From NCBI GenBank assembly GCA_963759055.1, contig CAVWYD010000034.1, positions 62,001 to 126,000 on the forward strand: a stretch of DNA of 64,000 bases, read 5' to 3'. Of this stretch, positions 1-9,059 are shown one piece after another. The translations under genes were made by a program, and so were the position numbers. Each line of letters starts with the position of its first letter. Within the stretch, counting starts at the first letter, position 1. The notes under the pieces were generated by a model. The model had not been told where the DNA came from. It saw nothing but the letters and a program-made list of their open reading frames with translations, and searched no databases. Source of the DNA: Thiosocius sp963759055. GTDB taxonomy: Bacteria > Pseudomonadota > Gammaproteobacteria > Chromatiales > Chromatiaceae.

Positions 1-1138
1 TCATGTTGATGGTCACACCCAGCGCGGGCAGCACGAACAATGCGCCCAGAAAGGATACCGGCAGGCCCATGGTGACCCAGAAGCTGTAACGGAAGCTGAA
101 GAACAGCCACAAAATCAGGAAGACCGCGATCAGTCCCTGGACACCGTTGCGGGTCAGCATGTTGAGGCGGTCACTGACGATCGACGAACGATCCTGCGTC
201 AGTGTGAGCCGGACCCCCGGCGGGACACGTTCGTTCTCCGCGGCGACAAAGTCACTGACCGCGCCAAAGGCGGTGAGTATGTCCTGCGCACGGGTCTTGG
301 TGATGTCCAGGATGGCCGCGCGCCGGCCGTTGAACAGAACCTTTTCCTCGTCGAGCTCGAAGCGGTCGCTGATGGTCGCGATCTCACCCAGCCGGATCGC
401 GGCCCCGCTGCTGCCGGAGATGATCACCAGGTTTTCGAATTCCGCGGTGGTCTTGCGCTGGTCATCGAAGCGCAGCAGGACGTTCTCCTGTTCGCCCTGC
501 AGTTCACCTGCGGGGCTGCCGACACTCTGGCGCTGCAGTGCGCCGGCGATATCGGACGCAGACAGCCCGAAGCGGCGCAGGGTCGGCGCGTCCACCTCGA
601 TGCGGATCTGGTGGGTGGAGAAGCCCTTGATGGTGACGGTGGAAAACTCGCGCAAGGTCTGCAGGCGCGATTTGACGTCCTCGGCATAGGCCTTGAGCGC
701 GACCGGGTCTTCGGGGCCGGTGATCGCGATCGAGACCACCGCATCGGTCCGGCCGAGTTCCGCAACCACCGGCAGTTCCGTCTGATCCGGGAAATCGTCG
801 ATGGCGTCGACCTCGGATTTCACGTCGTCGAGAAAGCGCGTCATCTGTGCGCCCTCGCGCATGACCGCGGTGGCGATACCCAGGCCCTCGCGTGCCTCGC
901 AGCGCGTCTCGTCGATATCCGTGATGCCGTCCAGGGCGTCCTCGAGACGTCGGCAGATGGCATCCTCGACCTCGTCGGTGGTCGCGCCCTTGTACACCAC
1001 GCGCACCTCGACCTTGTCGTTCTGGATCTCGGGGAAGGTCTCGCGCTGCAGGCCGGGCAGGGAAACGATCCCGAGGATCATGATCGCGGCCATGAAGAGG
1101 TTGGCCGCGGTGGGGTGGCGGGCGAACCAGGCGATCAT
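1..1138 (-). CDS. RND efflux transporter permease, N-terminal part (cut by window edge)
   Basis: Inner-membrane proton-driven pump subunit of the AcrB/HAE family. The frame is open from the ATG at 1138 to the window edge (379 codons). It begins MIAWFARHPTAANLFMAAIM, the typical cytoplasmic start plus first membrane helix (about residues 9-28). A porter domain follows, with the motif ETFPEIQNDKVEV near residue 33, and a run of membrane helices starts near residue 335. Its ATG overlaps the stop of the adaptor gene by ATGA, so the two are translationally coupled. The C-terminal two thirds lie outside the window. The substrate cannot be told from sequence; drugs, solvents or metals are all possible. 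Confidence 0.93.
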   Translation of the reverse strand, partial: MIAWFARHPTAANLFMAAIMILGIVSLPGLQRETFPEIQNDKVEVRVVYKGATTDEVEDAICRRLEDALDGITDIDETRCEAREGLGIATAVMREGAQMTRFLDDVKSEVDAIDDFPDQTELPVVAELGRTDAVVSIAITGPEDPVALKAYAEDVKSRLQTLREFSTVTIKGFSTHQIRIEVDAPTLRRFGLSASDIAGALQRQSVGSPAGELQGEQENVLLRFDDQRKTTAEFENLVIISGSSGAAIRLGEIATISDRFELDEEKVLFNGRRAAILDITKTRAQDILTAFGAVSDFVAAENERVPPGVRLTLTQDRSSIVSDRLNMLTRNGVQGLIAVFLILWLFFSFRYSFWVTMGLPVSFLGALFVLPALGVTINM

Positions 1139-2457
1139 TGCGCACCCCGCGCAGCGGCCAGAATCTGTGCCTGCAGTGCCTCATCCGGAACCGGGTTCAG
1201 CAGCATGCCCTCAACGGCGGGTATGGGATCGCTGACAACGATCTGATCACCGGATTCGATGCCGCTGCTGATGACGCTGAGCGGCCCCTGGCTGAACAGG
1301 ATGGATACCGGGCGAACCTGCAGGCGTTGTTCTTCGCCGACCCGATAGACTTTGCCGGCACGAATCGCGCTGCGCGGCAGAACGATTCGATTGCTCTGCG
1401 TGTACCCACGGATAACCACCTGGACGAACATGCCCTTGGTCAGCGGCGGGCGTTTGCCGGGGATGACCTTTTTGAACGGATTGTCGACGCTGATCACCAC
1501 GCCGATGGTGCGCGTCTGTGGATCGACCTGGTCGCTGAAGCGGATGAACCGGGCCTCCCACTCGGCCGTCTCCCGGCCCATGTCCATGCGCACCACGGGC
1601 CGGAAACCGGTGAAGTCCTGCAGCCCGTTCTGCAGATCCGCGATCGCGGGTATGGGTTCTTCGCGCCCGGCGAACAGGGTGCGCAGCGAGGAGATGGCGA
1701 CCTGTGCCACGATCTCCACGCTTTCGACGGCGTCGCCCTTGAACAGGGTCTGACCGATGCCGACGTACTGGTCCTTTTCGATCGCCAGATCGGCAATGCG
1801 CAGATTGAAGGGCGCATTGACAGCGGTATTCGCGAGGTCGCGTTCGGCCTGACTCACCTTGGCCTCGAGCAGGCGGCGCTGGGTCGGCAGAAGCGCCAGG
1901 GTGTTGGCCGTGTTCTGCACCGCGGTGCGCGCGTTCAGCATGGTGCGTTCGGCATTGTCCACATCGCTTTGCGAGGCCGTACCCTTCTTCGACAGCTTGC
2001 TGATCCGTTCCTTCTCGCGCTGCGCCAGGAGCAGGTTGCTCTTGTCTATGGTCAGGGAGGCATTGGCGTTCTGCTCCTGCACGTCGAGTTCTGCCAGTTC
2101 CGCGTTTGCCTGGGCAAGCTTCAGTTCGTAGTCGACCGGATCGATACGGAACAGCAGGGTGCCCGCCGGGACGATCTCGCCATCACGCAGGCGGGGGTAG
2201 GTATCGATCACCCTGCCGGCAACCTGGGCGACGGCGGCCCAGACCTTGCCGGGTTGCACCTCGCCATAACCCGTGGCCTCGGGGACCAGGTCGACCGACA
2301 TGGCTTCGACCACGCGCACGGATTGGCTGGGCTCGCCGACCTCGGCCTTGGCGGGCGGCTGCTTCCCGCTGGCCATGAAGATGACCACCAGGATGCCGAT
2401 GGCGAGGGGCGGCAGCACCCAGAGTGCGCGCCAGCGTGACTGCTTGGTTTCGTTCAT
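1135..2457 (-). CDS. RND efflux periplasmic adaptor subunit (membrane fusion protein)
   Basis: Adaptor of the HlyD/AcrA type that bridges the RND pump and an outer-membrane channel. The 440 residues carry one N-terminal membrane anchor (about 11-29), a lipoyl half-motif before and after a long alpha-helical hairpin rich in Glu, Gln, Leu and Ala (about 112-215), then beta-barrel and membrane-proximal domains. No outer-membrane factor gene is in view. The start ATG overlaps the stop of a truncated TetR reading frame upstream (ATGA), so regulator, adaptor and pump were once a coupled operon. Confidence 0.92.
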   Translation of the reverse strand: MNETKQSRWRALWVLPPLAIGILVVIFMASGKQPPAKAEVGEPSQSVRVVEAMSVDLVPEATGYGEVQPGKVWAAVAQVAGRVIDTYPRLRDGEIVPAGTLLFRIDPVDYELKLAQANAELAELDVQEQNANASLTIDKSNLLLAQREKERISKLSKKGTASQSDVDNAERTMLNARTAVQNTANTLALLPTQRRLLEAKVSQAERDLANTAVNAPFNLRIADLAIEKDQYVGIGQTLFKGDAVESVEIVAQVAISSLRTLFAGREEPIPAIADLQNGLQDFTGFRPVVRMDMGRETAEWEARFIRFSDQVDPQTRTIGVVISVDNPFKKVIPGKRPPLTKGMFVQVVIRGYTQSNRIVLPRSAIRAGKVYRVGEEQRLQVRPVSILFSQGPLSVISSGIESGDQIVVSDPIPAVEGMLLNPVPDEALQAQILAAARGAQ

Positions 2458-2684
2458 GAGCTGCTGTTCCGTTTGTTGTCGCTCTGCAGGGCGTTGAGAG
2501 TCAGGCGGCTGATCACGTCGGCTATCTCGCGTGCATCCTGCTGCGAGAAATCGGTCTGGCCGAGACGCCGCAACACGGTGGTGCGGGCGGTGCGGAAGGC
2601 GAGGATCTGTCCGATCAGGGCATGCGTGATGAGGACCTGCCGGCGTTCGTCGCGCTCTGCATTTTCGGGGTAACTGCGTGAATA
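2454..2684 (-). pseudogene. C-terminal remnant of a TetR-family regulator (CecR/YbiH-like)
   Basis: An open frame of 76 codons with no start codon ends in TGA overlapping the adaptor ATG. Its translation includes LITHALIGQILAFRTARTTV followed by LRRLGQTDF, which resembles the C-terminal ligand domain of CecR/YbiH-type TetR repressors (family recognition from memory). A stop codon sits immediately upstream at 2685-2687, and the DNA-binding N-terminus is absent. The break lies next to a palindromic repeat at 2691. The former local repressor of the pump therefore appears lost. Confidence 0.6.
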
Positions 2685-2690
2685 TTACAG

Positions 2691-2784
2691 GGTAGGGCGG
2701 GCTGCGCCCGCCATCAATGTCAGGCTCAGCCTGACCTGCGATTGCACCAAGCCGGGCGGGCTGCGCCCGCCGTCAACGTCAGGC
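2691..2784. repeat. Two copies of a GC-rich palindromic repeat
   Basis: GGCGGGC-TGC-GCCCGCC occurs at 2696-2712 and again at 2755-2771, each followed by a similar tail (ATCAATGTCAGGC at 2713, GTCAACGTCAGGC at 2772). A small CAGGCT-CAGCCTG palindrome lies between them. Related stem-loops occur near 19554 and 43213, so this looks like a dispersed REP-like family. Confidence 0.7.
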
Positions 2785-3771
2785 GTTCAGGTCGACGATC
2801 ACCCGTCCGCGCACACCGCCGGTGGTGATCTTCTCCGCCAGGTCCGGCAACTGCTCCAGGCTGGCGACCTGGCCGATCTCACCCAGCGCCTTGGCCGGCA
2901 GATCGGTCACCAGGCGCCGCCAGGCCAGCTTGCGACGCTCGACCGGACACATCACCGAATCGACACCGCGCAGGCTGACATTGCGCAGGATGAAGGGCAT
3001 CACCGTGGTCGGCAGATCGGCGCCACCGGCAAGCCCGCAGGCGGCCACGCAGCCACCATAGTTCATTTCCGCAAGTACCCGCGCCAGGGTGGTGGTTCCG
3101 ACCACATCCACCGCGCCTGCCCAGCGCTGTCCCTCCAATGCGCGCGGCTTTTCGCTCATCTCTTCACGGGTCAGTATCTCGCTGGCACCCAGGCTGCGCA
3201 GGAAATCATCCGCATCCGGCTTGGCGCTGACCGCGGCCACGGTGTAGCCGAGCTTGGCCAGGATCGCCACGGCAACGCTGCCGACCCCGCCCGAGGCGCC
3301 GGTGACCAGCACGGTGCCCTTGTCCGGGGTCACGCCGGCGTCTTCCAGGGTCATGACACACAGCATGGCAGTGAATCCGGCGGTACCGATCGCCATCGCC
3401 TGTTTGCTGTCCAGGCCGTCGGGCAGGGGCACCAGCCATTTCGACTGCACGCGCTGGCGCTGGCTGTAGCCGCCCCAGTATTTTTCGCCGACGCTCCAGC
3501 CGGTAAGGACCACGCGGTCGCCGGCCTTGTAGTCGGCGCTGGTTGACTCGAGCACGCTGCCGGCGAGATCGATCCCGGGCACCAGCGGCCATTGGCGCAC
3601 GATCTTGCCCTTGCCGGTGATCGCCAGGCCGTCTTTGTAGTTGAGGCTGGAATACTCGACGGCCAGCAAGACATCGCCCTCGGGCAGGTCGTCGTTGCTG
3701 AGCTGCTTGATGGTGCTGACGGTCTTGTCGTCTTCCTGGGTGAGTACGAGGGCCTTGAAGGTGTCGGACAT
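2779..3771 (-). CDS. acuI: MDR-family acrylyl-CoA reductase / YhdH-like NADPH oxidoreductase
   Basis: Soluble zinc-free medium-chain reductase. Family members reduce acryloyl-CoA to propanoyl-CoA with NADPH, as in DMSP or acrylate detoxification. The 330 residues have the GroES-like N-terminal fold (SSLNYKDGLAITGKGKI near 41-57) and a Rossmann motif VTGASGGVGSVAV at 156-168, as in E. coli YhdH. No metal-binding Cys cluster is seen. It stands alone between the pump operon and the anion transporter. The physiological substrate here is inferred; a quinone or other enoyl substrate is possible. Confidence 0.85.
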   Translation of the reverse strand: MSDTFKALVLTQEDDKTVSTIKQLSNDDLPEGDVLLAVEYSSLNYKDGLAITGKGKIVRQWPLVPGIDLAGSVLESTSADYKAGDRVVLTGWSVGEKYWGGYSQRQRVQSKWLVPLPDGLDSKQAMAIGTAGFTAMLCVMTLEDAGVTPDKGTVLVTGASGGVGSVAVAILAKLGYTVAAVSAKPDADDFLRSLGASEILTREEMSEKPRALEGQRWAGAVDVVGTTTLARVLAEMNYGGCVAACGLAGGADLPTTVMPFILRNVSLRGVDSVMCPVERRKLAWRRLVTDLPAKALGEIGQVASLEQLPDLAEKITTGGVRGRVIVDLNA

Positions 3772-3920
3772 TTTGTGGCTCCAGGGTTGAGGGACGACCG
3801 TGCAGGCACGCGCCCAGGATGATGCAGAGAATTTTTAGCATGGTACCCGCTGTTTTGGAAAATTGTGCGGATCAATGCTTTGCCCGGATTTATATCGGGG
3901 CCTCGGACCGTTTTTTGCGG

Positions 3921-5477
3921 CTAGGCTAGGCGATCGTCCGCAACCCGGTATCTGGGGTCTTCCATCAGATTGACCTCGACCAGGTTCCCGGCCTTTTCGA
4001 GCAGCGTCTGACACTCCCGGCTGAGGTGCTTGATGTGCAGTGTCTTGCCGGCACGAAGATAGCGCTCTGCCAGGGTGTCGATGGCCTCCAGTCCGGAGTG
4101 GTCGGCGACCCGGGTGTCGTAAAAGTCGATCACCACTTCGTCCGGATCATTCTTCGGGTCGAACAGCTGGTGGAAGGCATGTATCGACCCGAAGAACAAT
4201 GGTCCGTGCAGCTCGTAGATCTTGGTGCCGTTTTCGTCGATGAACGATTTGGCGCCCATCTGCTTGGCGTGCTCCCAGGCGAACACCAGGGCGGATACGA
4301 TAACCCCGACGATGACTGCGATCGCGAGGTCGCTGACTACGGTAACCGCGGCAACCAGTATCGAGATAAGGGTGTCGGACAGCGGTACCTTGCCGAACAT
4401 GCGGAAGGAGGCCCACTCGAAGGTTCCGATTACCACCACAAACATCACGCCGACCAGGGCCGCAACCGGGATGATCTCGATCAGATCCGAGGCGAACAGG
4501 ATGAAGGCGAGCAGCGAGAGTGCGGCGACGATGCCCGACAGGCGTCCGCGCCCGCCGGAATTGATGTTGATCAGTGACTGCCCGATCATGGCGCAACCGC
4601 CCATGCCGCCAAACAGGCCGTTCACCGAATTGGCTACACCCTGACCGATGCACTCTTTGTTGCCCCGGCCGCGTGTCTCGGTGAGTTCGTCGATAAGGTT
4701 AAGGGTCAGAAGAGATTCGATCAGGCCAACCCCGGCCAGTATCAGGCTGTAGGGCAGGATGATGTGCAGCGTCTCCCAGGTCAGGGGGACAGCCGGGATA
4801 TTGAAGCTGGGCAGACCGCCGGCGATGGTGGCCACGGGGTCGCCCGTCATGTCGCGCAGCACGTCCTGCACCGTGCGTGCGTCCAGATCGAGTCCAACCA
4901 CCAGCAGGGTCACCGTCACGATCGCCACCAGCGAGGCAGGCACGGCAACCGTCAGCCTGGGCAGGTAGTGGATGATCGCCATGGTCAGCGCGATCAGGCC
5001 GAGCATGATCCACAGCGTGCTGCCGCTGAGCCAATCGCTGCCGCCGTCGGCACCTGGAATCTGAAACTGTTTCAGTTGCGCGAGGAAGATCACGATCGCC
5101 AGCCCGTTGACGAAGCCGAGCATCACCGGATAGGGCACCAGGCGTATGAACTTGCCCAGACGCAGGATGCCTGCCGTGATCTGGAACAGGCCGGTGAGCA
5201 CGACTGCGGCAAATAGATACTGCACACCGTGGGTCGACACCAGCGATACCATGACCACTGCCATGGCCCCGGTGGCGCCCGAAATCATTCCCGGTCGACC
5301 ACCGATGATTGCGGTAATCAGGCCCATCATGAAGGCGCCGTACAGGCCCACCAGCGGTTCGACCCCGGCCACGAACGCAAAGGCCACAGCCTCGGGGACC
5401 AGCGCCAGCGCCACGGTCAGCCCCGAAAGCATGTCGTTCTTCACGCATTGTTTGCCGGGACAGGTGAGCTGGAACAT
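3921..5477 (-). CDS. SulP family anion transporter with C-terminal STAS domain
   Basis: Inner-membrane carrier of the SLC26/SulP family; members move sulfate, bicarbonate or other anions. The 518-residue product opens with the conserved LSGLTVALALVPEAVAFAFV and the following GLYGAFMMGLITAIIGGRPG, has 12-14 predicted hydrophobic segments to about residue 400, then a STAS domain (about 405-510). The next SLC13 permease and cysC suggest sulfate, but BicA-like bicarbonate uptake cannot be excluded. A perfect AT-rich dyad lies about 50 bp upstream of the ATG and may be an operator. Confidence 0.88.
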   Translation of the reverse strand: MFQLTCPGKQCVKNDMLSGLTVALALVPEAVAFAFVAGVEPLVGLYGAFMMGLITAIIGGRPGMISGATGAMAVVMVSLVSTHGVQYLFAAVVLTGLFQITAGILRLGKFIRLVPYPVMLGFVNGLAIVIFLAQLKQFQIPGADGGSDWLSGSTLWIMLGLIALTMAIIHYLPRLTVAVPASLVAIVTVTLLVVGLDLDARTVQDVLRDMTGDPVATIAGGLPSFNIPAVPLTWETLHIILPYSLILAGVGLIESLLTLNLIDELTETRGRGNKECIGQGVANSVNGLFGGMGGCAMIGQSLININSGGRGRLSGIVAALSLLAFILFASDLIEIIPVAALVGVMFVVVIGTFEWASFRMFGKVPLSDTLISILVAAVTVVSDLAIAVIVGVIVSALVFAWEHAKQMGAKSFIDENGTKIYELHGPLFFGSIHAFHQLFDPKNDPDEVVIDFYDTRVADHSGLEAIDTLAERYLRAGKTLHIKHLSRECQTLLEKAGNLVEVNLMEDPRYRVADDRLA

Positions 5478-5524
5478 CGCGGGCCTCTTGGCTGCTGCTG
5501 GGAGGCGCGATATTCTACATAAAA

Positions 5525-5544
5525 ATATTAGAGAAATCTAATAT
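5525..5544. promoter_or_regulatory. AT-rich perfect dyad upstream of the SulP gene
   Basis: ATATTAGA-GAAA-TCTAATAT, arms of 8 bp with a 4-nt centre, 48-67 bp upstream of the SulP start codon. It stands out in GC-rich surroundings and overlaps where a promoter would be. Its form recalls operators of ArsR-type sulfide or redox repressors such as BigR (comparison from memory, not checked). No such regulator gene is in the window. Confidence 0.5.
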
Positions 5545-6206
5545 GCAGCGCTTTGCTCGTCGGGATGTAGTTCATTGGTGAGTATGGAAGTTTCGGTGCC
5601 GCAGCCAGATCCGCTTCCGAAGGGGCCGGCGCCGAACAGGATCTGACAGGGGTGGATCCGCAATACTCAGGCGCGATAGTCGGTATCTGACTCTGACAAT
5701 GACTGTCAGATGAACTCGCAGCCCGGAGTTACCGCCGTAATCGGCCACAAGCAAAGGGAAGGCGACCAACCCACATTAGCTCCGACATTGATCGCTGCGG
5801 CAGGGGCGCGTGCGGCCTGTGTGAGGAGGCGCAGGAAAATCGAGCTGGGATGCGAGTGCTTTCCCACCAGAGAGGAGGGATTCAGGTCGAATTCGCCCCC
5901 AACGGGTTCATTGGCAGCCGTTTCTGACAACCTGGGATCCTTGAGAAAAACGGAAAAAGAGGTTTTGCGCGACCTATGATCGGGCCAACCGATTCTCTCG
6001 GCTGCCGAAGTGTAGAATGGAGCAGACCCCAAACTTCGTTTGTCTGCGTGGGGCTAATCGCGATGCGTATTGCGCCAAGTCTCCTCATGAAACCTCAGAC
6101 CTGTTTCAATGACGCAAAGCATCTGATCTCATTGACAGGGGTTCGGGCCGTCTTCTTTCGGTGCGGTATACGGCCGATACGCCAATTCAGGAACTGGACG
6201 TAACAC
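5545..6206. other. Long intergenic region without a supported gene
   Basis: About 660 bp between the divergent SulP and SLC13 genes. Short open frames exist on both strands (for example 5706-6032 minus and 5710-5979 plus), but they overlap each other, lack convincing ribosome sites and resemble nothing I recognise. ATCTGAC/GTCAGAT half-sites flank 5690-5710. The stretch may be a decayed insertion or a long regulatory region. Confidence 0.4.
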
Positions 6207-7976
6207 ATGGATTGGGAGGCTTGGCTGGCGTTGACCGTGGTAGTGGCCTGCTTCGGCATGATCGCCTTCACCCGGATCTCGCCCGATATCATCATGTCGG
6301 CCGGGCTGACCCTGCTGCTGGTCTCCGGCGTGCTGTTGCCCGAGGAGGCACTGGCCGGGTTCGCCAACCAGGGCATGTTGACCGTGGCCGTGCTCTATAT
6401 TGTGGTCCGGGGCCTGACCGAAACCGGGGCCATCGCCTGGATCGTGCAATACATCCTGGGCCGGCCCCGCGATACGCGTAACGCACAGCTGCGGCTTATG
6501 GCACCGGCCGCCGCCCTGAGTGCCTTCCTGAACAACACACCCGTGGTGGCGGTATTCCTGCCCGCCGTCAAGCTGTGGGCGCGGCGCAACAAGCTCAATC
6601 TGTCCAGGCTTCTGATACCGCTGAGTTACGCCAGCATCGTAGGAGGCACCTGCACTCTGATCGGCAGCAGTACCAATCTGGTGGTCAACGGCATGCTGGT
6701 GGATCAGGTCGGTCTGCCCGGTCTGCGCATGTTCGATCTGGCATGGATCGGGCTGCCCATCGCGGCCTGCGTAATCCTGTTCGTGTTCCTGTTCAGCGGA
6801 CGGCTGCTACCCGACCGCGAGGAGCCCCTGGCATACGGAGACAGCATCCGCGAATACATGGCAGAGATGATCGTGGAACCGGGCAGCCCGCTCGAAGGCT
6901 GCAGTATCGAGGATGCCGGACTACGCGCTCTACCCGGCCTGTTTCTGGCCGAGATCGAGCGCGACGGCGCCATACTGCCGGCGGTGGGTCCGCACGAACA
7001 TCTGAAGGCCGGTGACCGGCTGATTTTCGTGGGTGCCATCGAATCGGTGGTCGACCTGCATGGCATACGCGGCCTGATCCCCGCGACAAACCAGGTCTTC
7101 AAGCTGGAGGGTGCGCGCAAGGATCGACGTTTCTTCGAAGCGGTTCTGTCCGATACCTGCCCACTGGTCGGCAAAAGCGTCAGGGAAGGGCGATTCCGGA
7201 CGCGTTATCACGCTGCCATCCTGGCACTCGCCCGCAACGGTGAGCGCTTGCGCGGCAAGATCGGCGATATCGTGCTTCGCACTGGAGACACCCTGTTGCT
7301 CGAGGCGCGACCCGATTTCATCGATCAGCAGGGCAGGTCACGCGACTTCCTGCTGGTGAGCGAGGTAGGCGGCTTTCATCCCCCGAACCACAAGGGTGCC
7401 CCGATGGCGCTGGCCATCGTCATCGGCATGGTGTTGCTGGCGTCAAGCGGCCTGCTGAGCATGCTGGAGGCGGCCCTGGTGGCCGCCGGCCTGATGATCG
7501 TGTCGGGCTGCACCAGTGGCAGGGTGGCGCGGCAGGCACCCGACTGGCAGGTGCTGGTGGTCATTGCCACCGCGTTCGGGATCGGTGCCGCCCTGCACAA
7601 GACCGGCGCGGCAGGGGTGCTGGCGAACGCTATCATCGACTCGGCGGGCGGACATCCCTGGGTCGCCTTGGTGCTGGTGTTTGCCGCGACCGCCCTGCTG
7701 TCCGCTGTTGCGACCAACAATGTGGCGGCGGTGCTGGCCTTCCCGATCGCCTTGTCAGCGGCCGATCACATGCAGGTGGACGTGATGCCGTTCGCGGTCA
7801 CCATCATGGTGGCCGCATCGGCCAGTTTCGCCACGCCGATCGGCTACCAGACCAACCTGATGGTCTACAACGCGGGCGGGTACCGCTTCGTGGACTTCGT
7901 GCGCATCGGTCTGCCCCTGACCCTACTGGTGGGCCTGGTCACCGTGGGGCTGGTGCCTTTGATCTGGGCGTTCTGA
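6207..7976 (+). CDS. SLC13/DASS-type permease with two central TrkA-C (RCK-C) domains
   Basis: Inner-membrane carrier of the ion-transporter superfamily; relatives move sulfate, dicarboxylates or related anions with Na+ or H+. The 589 residues have an N-terminal membrane half with the SNT-type motif (LIGSSTNLVVNGMLV), two soluble TrkA-C repeats (about 210-275 and 305-375, each ending in a G-D-x-L-(I/L)-(F/L) pattern) and a C-terminal half with ATNNVAAVLAFPIALS and TPIGYQTNLMVYNAGGY. cysC follows 265 bp downstream, so sulfate is a reasonable guess, not a proof. A second protein of this type is encoded at 38312-40363. Confidence 0.87.
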   Translation: MDWEAWLALTVVVACFGMIAFTRISPDIIMSAGLTLLLVSGVLLPEEALAGFANQGMLTVAVLYIVVRGLTETGAIAWIVQYILGRPRDTRNAQLRLMAPAAALSAFLNNTPVVAVFLPAVKLWARRNKLNLSRLLIPLSYASIVGGTCTLIGSSTNLVVNGMLVDQVGLPGLRMFDLAWIGLPIAACVILFVFLFSGRLLPDREEPLAYGDSIREYMAEMIVEPGSPLEGCSIEDAGLRALPGLFLAEIERDGAILPAVGPHEHLKAGDRLIFVGAIESVVDLHGIRGLIPATNQVFKLEGARKDRRFFEAVLSDTCPLVGKSVREGRFRTRYHAAILALARNGERLRGKIGDIVLRTGDTLLLEARPDFIDQQGRSRDFLLVSEVGGFHPPNHKGAPMALAIVIGMVLLASSGLLSMLEAALVAAGLMIVSGCTSGRVARQAPDWQVLVVIATAFGIGAALHKTGAAGVLANAIIDSAGGHPWVALVLVFAATALLSAVATNNVAAVLAFPIALSAADHMQVDVMPFAVTIMVAASASFATPIGYQTNLMVYNAGGYRFVDFVRIGLPLTLLVGLVTVGLVPLIWAF

Positions 7977-8241
7977 TGCCTGGCTGGATGCGAACGGGCT
8001 CACTCCGGCTGGGCTGAGCATGGCGGGGGAGAATCCCCTTCGCACGATGGCCTTAGTGTTCGTCTTTGGCTTTGATACGGCCCCAGGCGCTGCCATACAA
8101 TGAACGGCTGCCGCTCCAGGCCGGCGCCCGACGGGTCAAGTAACGGATGCTTTCGCCGATCTCACAGGGGAAGGCGGCTGCCTGGTCCAAAACCCAAAAC
8201 CGAGACCCGTCGACCCATTGTCAACAAGCAGGAAGAAACGA

Positions 8242-8943
8242 ATGAGCAACGACACCAATGTCACCTGGCACGAGCACCAGGTGGACCGCAGCAGCAGGGA
8301 GGCCCTCAATGGCCACAAGGGCTGCGTGATCTGGTTTACCGGCCTGAGCGGATCGGGCAAAAGCACCATTGCCAACGCTCTGGATCACAAGATGCACCAA
8401 TGGGGCATGCACAGCGCGGTGCTGGACGGGGACAATGTCCGCCACACGCTAAACGCAGGAAGCGGCATGCTCAAGAAAACGCATGGCGATGAGTTTGCGC
8501 AGCGTTTCGGCCTGGGCTTTTCCGCCGTCGACCGGGAAGAGAACATCCGTCGTATCGGTGCAGTGGCACAGCTTTTCTCCGAGGCAGGCATCATCGCCCT
8601 GACGGCATTCATCAGCCCCTACCGCACAGATCGCGAGCGGATCAGGGCAAATCTGCAGCCCGGGGAGTTCATCGAGGTGTTTGTCGACACGCCCATAGAG
8701 GTCTGTGAAACACGCGATCCCAAGGGCCTGTACAAGAAGGCTCGTGCGGGAGAAATCAAGGGCTTCACCGGTATTGATGATCCCTACGAGGTCCCTTCGT
8801 CAGCCGAACTGGTACTCTCGGCGGCAGAAAAAACGCCTGACGAACTCGCGGACGAGGTGATGGTTTATCTCCAGAAACAGGGTATCTGTCCTGTGCTGGA
8901 TTCCGACATCATGCCCAATCGGGAAGAAGGGCAAACGGCCTGA
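8242..8943 (+). CDS. cysC: Adenylyl-sulfate kinase
   Basis: Cytoplasmic enzyme of sulfate assimilation: APS + ATP gives PAPS + ADP. The P-loop GLSGSGKST is at residues 34-42, followed by DGDNVRHTLN, the phosphoenzyme-type serine motif AFISPYRTDRERIR and the DPKGLYKKAR lid. I chose the ATG at 8242 because AGGAAG stands 6 nt upstream; an in-frame start at 8218 lacks this. The 233 residues exceed the common 200 because of a short C-terminal tail (about 215-233). No cysN/cysD neighbours are present. Upstream anion permeases fit a sulfate uptake and activation group. Confidence 0.95.
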   Translation: MSNDTNVTWHEHQVDRSSREALNGHKGCVIWFTGLSGSGKSTIANALDHKMHQWGMHSAVLDGDNVRHTLNAGSGMLKKTHGDEFAQRFGLGFSAVDREENIRRIGAVAQLFSEAGIIALTAFISPYRTDRERIRANLQPGEFIEVFVDTPIEVCETRDPKGLYKKARAGEIKGFTGIDDPYEVPSSAELVLSAAEKTPDELADEVMVYLQKQGICPVLDSDIMPNREEGQTA

Positions 8944-9059
8944 AATTTTGGCGATAGATCTGGCCGTGTTCAGCGGCAGAAATACGCCCCCATCAGGATT
9001 CGCTGCGGGAGTTGGAACCGCGGTAAGGGGCTATCAAACGGATCATTCAGCGAAATGGC

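Noticed and set aside
1138..2439. Long plus-strand open frame of 433 codons
   Set aside because: It lies exactly antisense to the adaptor gene, has no recognisable domains and reflects high GC codon bias.
5706..6032. Overlapping open frames on both strands in the SulP-SLC13 gap
   Set aside because: No ribosome site, no known domain and both strands open over the same DNA; kept only as an unexplained intergenic region.
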